NCBI GenBank assembly: GCA_051453625.1
Contig: JBOZIK010000001.1
Span: forward strand, 159,940,162 to 159,963,049
DNA from: Welwitschia mirabilis
Taxonomy: Eukaryota; Gnetophyta; Gnetopsida; Welwitschiales
Length of the DNA stretch: 22,888 bases
Direction: 5' to 3'
Below, one piece after another: positions 19,522 through 22,888 of the stretch. The number at the start of each line of letters is the position of its first letter. Within the stretch, counting starts at the first letter, position 1. The position numbers and the translations under genes were made by a program. The notes under the pieces are model-generated. The model was not told the origin of the DNA and ran no database searches. It saw only the letters and a list, made by a program, of their open reading frames with translations.

Positions 19522-19740
19522 AGCAAGATTCCAACCTAGTGGAAGAACAATAATTAATTGACCCTTTCCAAGAAGAGGAATGCTTAGTGATCATCTAAAT
19601 ATCTTAAACTAGTGATAGTAAGGAGGTGAGTGAGTTTGTTTTTCCACAACTATCTAAGAATAGTCCATTTTTATCCTCACTTCTTACTTGTTATAGATAA
19701 TGTTTGCAAGTGTGTGTAGATTTGAATTAATCCACTTGAA

Positions 19741-20121
19741 GTTGAAATCTGCAATAATTCTATGAGGTGTCTACATCACATCAAATTCAACTAAAAGAAA
19801 TGCTTAGCCTTAATTCTCAAAAACAAGGAAGAGAACAAAAGGGAACCACAACGGGAAAAACAGAAAAAACAACAGTTGGGATGTAACTTCTTAAAGGTAC
19901 ACTAAGATCACTCGTGGTTACAGCCTTTGAACCACAAAGGTGTGTCTTAGATAGCATTTGTATCCTAGAAGTGCCATGTTGATGCAAGTATATGCTTAAC
20001 AGGTGGGTTTGTAGCCCATATTTTCTATAGATGATGTGGTTGAAATCTGCAATGGTTCTATGAGGTGAATACATCACATCAGACTTGTCTAAAAGAAGAC
20101 TTAGCCTTAATTCTGAAAAGA

Positions 20122-20158
<37 letters not shown>

Positions 20159-20379
20159 GGGCGGAGCGGAGGGGGGTGGGGGGAGGAGGAGAAAAATGAA
20201 GGCGCAACACTTGGTAGGTACCTTCTTAAAAGGTATGCTAAGCTTGCTCATGGTTACACCCTTTGAATCACCAAGTAAGTTGTGTCTTGGATAGCACCTC
20301 TATCCTGGGATGCCATGCTGATGCTAGTATATGCTTAACAGGTGGGTTTCCAGCCCATCTTTTCTACAAATGATGTGGT
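19741..20379. repeat. ~300-bp tandem duplication; second copy carries a GA/G-rich block
   Basis: Copy 1 (19741-20038, 298 bp) starts GTTGAAATCTGCAATAATTC. Copy 2 starts at 20039 with GTTGAAATCTGCAATGGTTC and runs to ~20379. Shared landmarks in the same order: CTATGAGGTG, CTTAGCCTTAATTCT, ACTTCTTAAAGGTA / CCTTCTTAAAAGGTA, GTGGTTACAGCC / ATGGTTACACCC, TATATGCTTAACAGGTGGGT and ATGATGTGG. Copy 2 is about 40 bp longer; where copy 1 has an A-rich stretch with AAGGAAGAG, copy 2 has (AG)n and G-runs. It follows the gypsy pol end by ~220 bp and could be part of its 3' region, but no TG...CA termini mark it as an LTR. Similarity is good but not perfect. Confidence 0.88.
20127..20189 (+). repeat. (AG)14 microsatellite followed by G-runs
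   Basis: AG repeats at 20127-20154 lead into G-tracts at 20157-20161 (5), 20171-20176 (6) and 20178-20183 (6), then GG at 20185 and 20188. Three tracts have three or more G and the rest only two, so a standard three-tetrad quadruplex is not met, though a two-tetrad one is possible. Confidence 0.85.
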
Positions 20380-20940
20380 ATAGTTTGACTCCATTTCGGA
20401 GGAATTCTAGCATAGGTCATTAAGATGTGTCATTTATTTGGTGCATGGCGGTTCCCTAACACCATCCTAGTTAGCAAGCATTCTTATGCAACTCACAACA
20501 GCCTATACATTATTGCTTCAAACAACTAGCCTTCTCATTCAAAATCTAATATGATGCATGCATGAAATCTCATAAGATTGATGGTAGTGTAATTTATGCT
20601 TGGTGTGTGTCAAGAATTCTCTTGGCAATGTAGGATGCATCATTTAAAATGGAATATTCTTCATCAATTATTGGAAAACATTCTCTATCCTTTCTTTCTC
20701 TTGCTAATCATGCATTAGATGCACTTAAGTATCTTATTCCTAATTAGCTTTTCCCCAATTTGGCTAATTCTCTTAAGTAGGATCCTTTCCATTAGGTAAA
20801 CATTGACCAAGGTGCAATTCGTTTTAAGCCTAGCTAATCGAAAAGGATATCGATATTTAATATTGACACCATGAACCATCAGATCTAGAGGAGAATGAGA
20901 AAACTTTGATTCCTGGACCATTAATACTTGTGTCAGTTTT
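20380..20940. other. Non-coding spacer
   Basis: No ORF with domain resemblance, no long repeat and no element end seen. It contains TGATGCATGCATGA (~20552), a short self-complementary stretch. Confidence 0.45.
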
Positions 20941-21150
20941 TGATATATCCAACGATTGCTATCATCGCAACTTAGTCACCTAGTGACCCATCTAGTGACA
21001 GTTTGTCATCGCCATTGAGTTGCCCAAAGATGCACCCAGTGATAATCACCCATCAACACCTAGTCAGCCAATGATGTTCCCAACGATAGTACACTATCGT
21101 GCAACCGTTGCTCCTTCACATAGCCCAACGACAACCCAAGGGTGTGTCAG
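20941..21150. other. Cluster of short CGAT and (C)TAGTGAC motifs with a small palindrome
   Basis: Within ~200 bp the motifs TAGTCAC, CTAGTGAC (twice), CAGTGAT, CTAGTCAG, CATCGC (twice) and AACGAT recur. A perfect inverted repeat, ACGATAGT-AC-ACTATCGT, lies at 21083-21100. A 69-codon ORF (21020-21229) is Pro/Ser/Thr-rich because of the repeated motifs and does not look like a protein. The block lies just upstream of the TATA-like box at 21156, so it could be promoter sequence or a decayed short-unit repeat. Confidence 0.4.
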
Positions 21151-21155
21151 GATAG

Positions 21156-21165
21156 CTATAAAATA
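21156..21165 (+). promoter_or_regulatory. TATA-like box with downstream pyrimidine-rich leader
   Basis: CTATAAAATA fits the plant TATA consensus. About 20-80 bp downstream is a C/T-rich stretch (TTTCTCATTTTTTCACTGCC, then CTCTGTCTTCCTTCATCTTC), which is typical of plant 5' leaders. A strong splice donor, AA|GTAAGT, follows with GT at 21262-21263. Together they suggest a promoter and non-coding first exon (~21185-21261). An old LTR promoter would look similar. Confidence 0.4.
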
Positions 21166-21289
21166 TAATCGCTATTTCTCATTTTTTCACTGCCATCCAC
21201 TAAGATCTCTGTCTTCCTTCATCTTCTAGCACTCAAATCAACCTATTCTTTGTTGTTACAAGTAAGTTCTTTAAAATTTTGCATCCAAC

Positions 21290-21299
21290 NNNNNNNNNN
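21290..21299. other. Assembly gap (10 N)
   Basis: Ten N inside the possible first intron; the true size is unknown. Confidence 0.97.
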
Positions 21300-21493
21300 T
21301 AATGGATTTAGGTTTGCATCAAATTAGAGGACATGCTGTTAAAACCTTGAAAGGTTAGATGATTAGCTTGTTTTCTGTGCATCATTACCACAACCATGGG
21401 GTCATCTACTTTAGATTCATGTTATTCACTTTAATTTACTGACTATTATGGTTCTTTCATGAAATATCTTATTTTGGAGTTAGGTCTTCTCAG

Positions 21494-21674
21494 GGACAGC
21501 ATTGTTATTTGTTTATTCATCATTAGGGTCTCTTATTTTTAATAATGACAAAATTCAATGGGTAATGCTTGCATTCATAGTTATTTTTGTAAGACTTGTT
21601 ACATTTGGAGCAGGCCCTTTCCTTTTGTTCATAAGCATTTTGATTATTGGAATTGATGGAATAGCATTTGTTTT
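21494..21674 (+). CDS. Possible internal exon of a hydrophobic membrane protein, cut by the copia LTR
   Basis: A good acceptor (TTAGGTCTTCTCAG, AG at 21492-21493) precedes an open frame reading T-A-L-L-F-V-Y-S-S-L-G-S-L-I-F, then N-N-D-K-I-Q-W, then two strongly hydrophobic segments (VMLAFIVIFVRLV and FLLFISILIIGIDGIAFVF) joined by T-F-G-A-G-P. This looks like two or three membrane spans with a short polar loop. The upstream TATA-like box, leader and GTAAGT donor would fit a leader intron of ~230 bp (21262-21493). The frame reaches the start of the minus-strand copia LTR at 21675, and the remaining codons to the stop at 21703 lie inside the LTR. So if this was an exon it was disrupted there. 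No ATG occurs before the first spans. I do not recognise the family. Chance hydrophobic coding from T-rich DNA is the main alternative. Confidence 0.4.
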
Positions 21675-22018
21675 TGTTACAAATCTAACAACAAGAAAGT
21701 ACTAAAACAAAATGGAATAGCAAGCACACAAAAGGTACAATATACTAAAACAAAATGGAATAGCAAGCACACAAAAGGTACAATATAGAATTTATGTGGT
21801 TTGGGCTCTTTTTACTCTACGTCCACAAAAAGCAATGTAGAGCTCTATTGATTAATTAGGAGCAGATGTGTTTCGGATATGACAAACAATCGTCTAACAG
21901 GTTTATATAGCCTTAGGATTAGGGTTACATGCCAATCCCCTTTTACAACTTTAAATAAGGTCAATGTTAAAACATAACATTTCAACATTAATAATATATT
22001 TGGCTTCACATATCGACA
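21675..22018 (-). repeat. copia 3' LTR (344 bp)
   Basis: It starts TGT and ends ACA on the minus strand, as LTRs do. A TATA box (GGCTATATAAAC, 21912-21901) lies ~110 bp in and would mark the start of R. Further on is TTTTTGTGGACGTAG and a CCAAACCACATAAATTC segment, close to a block common in plant copia LTRs. A 43-bp tandem duplication lies near its 3' end. The length is within the usual copia range. Confidence 0.8.
21701..21786. repeat. Perfect 43-bp tandem duplication in the LTR
   Basis: ACTAAAACAAAATGGAATAG starts at 21701 and again at 21744, and the full 43-bp units read identically. It lies in the U5-like end of the LTR, downstream of the TATA box. Copy-number differences in such repeats are common between LTR family members. 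Confidence 0.95.
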
Positions 22019-22029
22019 CTCTCCCACTT
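22019..22029 (-). promoter_or_regulatory. Polypurine tract of the copia element
   Basis: AAGTGGGAGAG on the minus strand lies immediately before the LTR's TGT. This is the position and composition of the plus-strand primer in plant copia elements (AAGTGGGAGA-type tracts). Confidence 0.85.
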
Positions 22030-22191
22030 GAAGATAAATTTCCCATGCCTTCAAGATTAGCTTCTTATAAAACTTAAGAGATGCAATGCTTTCCAATGCC
22101 TCCAAATCATGAAGACAAATTTCCCATGCCTTCAAGATTAGCTTCTTATGAAACTTATTAGATACAATGCTTTCCAATGCCTCCAAATCAG
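22030..22191. repeat. 81-bp tandem duplication between copia pol stop and PPT
   Basis: GAAGATAAATTTCCCATGCC at 22030 recurs at 22111 as GAAGACAAATTTCCCATGCC, with a few mismatches over 81 bp. The period is a multiple of three. A minus-strand frame overlapping the pol stop (22210 to 21845) reads the repeat as D-L-E-A-L-E-S-I and K-K-L-I-L-K-A-W-E-I twice. The unit overlaps the pol stop codon region at its left end on the minus strand. Confidence 0.92.
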
Positions 22192-22772
22192 CAACCCGGA
22201 AGTTCAACACCTTCCATGCAGGTGTAATGCTTGCAAATGTTTATTGCCTTTGTGAGAAAATCAATAAAATTATCGTCTGTTCTGACTTTAATAATATGGG
22301 CTATCTCCTTCTCCATCACATCCCGAATGAAGTGATACTTCACATCAATATGCTTTGTTCGAGTATGAAATGCACCATTCTTAGTCAAGTGAATAGTGCT
22401 CTGGCTATCACAATAAATATAGTACTTGTTTTGAAAAAGGCCAAACCACTCAAGCATATGTCTCAACCAAATCACCTCTTTGGCTATCTCAGTCAAAGCA
22501 ATATACTCAACCTCTGTAGTGGACAAAGGTACATCACTCTGAGGATGTGACGTCCAGCTAATAGCTCCACCTCTAAGTGTAAAGACATAACTTGTAGTAG
22601 ATTTTCTAGTATCTCCACAGCTTGCAAAATTTGCATCAAAGTAACTAACAACCTTCAAGCCAGAACCACCAAAACATAAAGAATGATCTTGAGTGCCTTT
22701 CAAGTATCGCAAAATCCACTTGATTGGTTCCCAATGTATCCTTCCAGGATTACTCATGTACCTAGAAATAAC
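22188..22772 (-). CDS. copia Pol C-terminal region (RNase H), 5'-truncated by nested insertion
   Basis: This part of the polyprotein degrades the RNA of the RNA-DNA hybrid during reverse transcription. Counting from the Met at 22757 it reads M-S-N-P-G (1-5), W-I-L-R-Y-L-K-G-T (14-22), Y-F-D-A-N-F-A (39-45), S-T-T-S-Y-V-F-T-L (53-61), L-S-T-T-E-V-E-Y (78-85), Y-C-D-S-Q-S-T-I-H-L (115-124), R-T-K-H-I-D-V-K-Y-H-F-I-R-D (133-146) and F-L-T-K-A near the end. The acidic catalytic set D41, E82, D117 and D138 is present. There is no stop for 189 codons. Homology extends upstream as V-I-S-R-Y before breaking at ~22773, so the Met is internal, not a start. Small losses (FASCGD for YAGDLD) suggest mild decay. 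Confidence 0.9.
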   Translation of the reverse strand, partial: VISRYMSNPGRIHWEPIKWILRYLKGTQDHSLCFGGSGLKVVSYFDANFASCGDTRKSTTSYVFTLRGGAISWTSHPQSDVPLSTTEVEYIALTEIAKEVIWLRHMLEWFGLFQNKYYIYCDSQSTIHLTKNGAFHTRTKHIDVKYHFIRDVMEKEIAHIIKVRTDDNFIDFLTKAINICKHYTCMEGVELPGC

Positions 22773-22773
22773 T

Positions 22774-22888
22774 TGTTAGGATCGTAAAACGCCCTAGAGA
22801 GGGGGTGAATAGGGTTTTTAACTTTAACTTGAAAAATGAAAATCCTAATTAGATCAAATAAGTACAAGATCAGAAACTTTAAACATTG
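22774..22888 (+). mobile_element. Start of another repeat (LTR-like TGTTAGGATC end) nested in the copia pol
   Basis: Copia homology stops at ~22773 and is followed by TGTTAGGATCGTAAAACGCC, then CTAGAGAGGGGGTGAATAGG. A TG start followed closely by a 'CTAGAGnGGGGGTGAATAGG' block is, as far as I recall, recurrent at the ends of plant LTR-type repeats. The element continues beyond the window, so its class, length and target duplication (candidate TAACT, 22769-22773) are unknown. Strand is given as the direction in which TG is the first base. Confidence 0.5.

Larger units (their letters stand above)
21675..22773 (-). mobile_element. Ty1/copia LTR retrotransposon, 3' end (Pol C-terminus, PPT and 3' LTR)
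   Basis: On the minus strand an open copia RNase H region (22757-22188) is followed by a duplicated spacer, a polypurine tract (22029-22019) and an LTR starting TGTCGATATG at 22018 and ending ...TTTGTAACA at 21675. This is the standard copia 3' end. The 5' side stops at ~22773, where an unrelated repeat begins, so the rest of pol, gag and the 5' LTR lie beyond that insertion, outside the window. The open frame and clear LTR structure make this the youngest large element here. The candidate target-site base run on its 3' side is GTTTT (21670-21674), which cannot be checked without the other LTR. Confidence 0.9.

Noticed and set aside
19617-19632. Possible gypsy polypurine tract (AAGGAGGTGAG) followed by TGAG
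   Set aside because: Purine-rich and ~100 bp past pol, but no matching LTR start was found upstream of gag, so the position cannot be confirmed.
20157-20189. G-quadruplex
   Set aside because: Only three tracts reach three G; the fourth has two. Without measurement a stable quadruplex is not supported.
19817-20294. 144-codon minus-strand and 69-codon plus-strand ORFs
   Set aside because: Both are made of the GA microsatellite and G-run translated as Ser-Leu, Arg-Glu or Gly repeats, within a duplicated non-coding block.
1-22888. CRISPR arrays, tRNA genes, rRNA, bacterial operons or viral genomes
   Set aside because: No regular short-repeat/spacer array, no tRNA-like GGTTCRA...CC box with paired arms, and no prokaryotic gene arrangement was seen; all large coding remnants are plant retrotransposons.

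Overview
The window looks like nuclear DNA from a seed plant with a large, repeat-rich genome. It carries decayed copies of three retrotransposon orders with plant-type motifs: an L1-type LINE, a Ty3/gypsy element and a Ty1/copia element. It also has AT-rich spacers with microsatellites, and GT...AG exon structures. There is no bacterial-style gene packing, and no tRNA, rRNA or CRISPR array that I could see. I cannot tell angiosperm from gymnosperm. Four runs of N (854, 537, 100 and 10 bases) show this is a draft assembly.

Layout. Bases ~290-3112 are a badly mutated LINE on the minus strand: endonuclease, reverse transcriptase and C-terminal region can be followed across many stops and frameshifts, and the element runs into the first gap. 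Bases ~4346-7567 are AT-rich and featureless apart from one tandem duplication and a gap with identical 12-bp edges. At 7568-7882, minus strand, are two phase-compatible terminal exons of a protein-coding gene I do not recognise. Bases 7883-12090 hold no gene I can support. A short interrupted ORF lies at 12222-12512, a possible copia remnant at ~12976-13060, and a 541-bp hAT-like non-autonomous element at 13470-14010. A Ty3/gypsy gag-pol pseudogene fills 14738-19521 on the plus strand, in the order gag, protease, RT, RNase H, integrase. A ~300-bp tandem duplication with a GA/G-rich insertion follows at 19741-20379.

The right end is the most gene-like part. A TATA-like box at 21156 and a good splice donor at 21262 precede a possible exon for a hydrophobic protein (21494-21674). 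That open frame ends exactly where the LTR of a minus-strand copia element begins (21675). The copia 3' end is well preserved: LTR, polypurine tract and an open RNase H region with its acidic residues in place. It is interrupted near 22774 by the TG-type start of another repeat, so the elements look nested.

How it works together: most of the window is a graveyard of transposons inserted among sparse genes. Only the two terminal exons at 7568-7882 and the possible exon at 21494-21674 look like host genes, and neither is complete. I found no convincing new multi-gene system.
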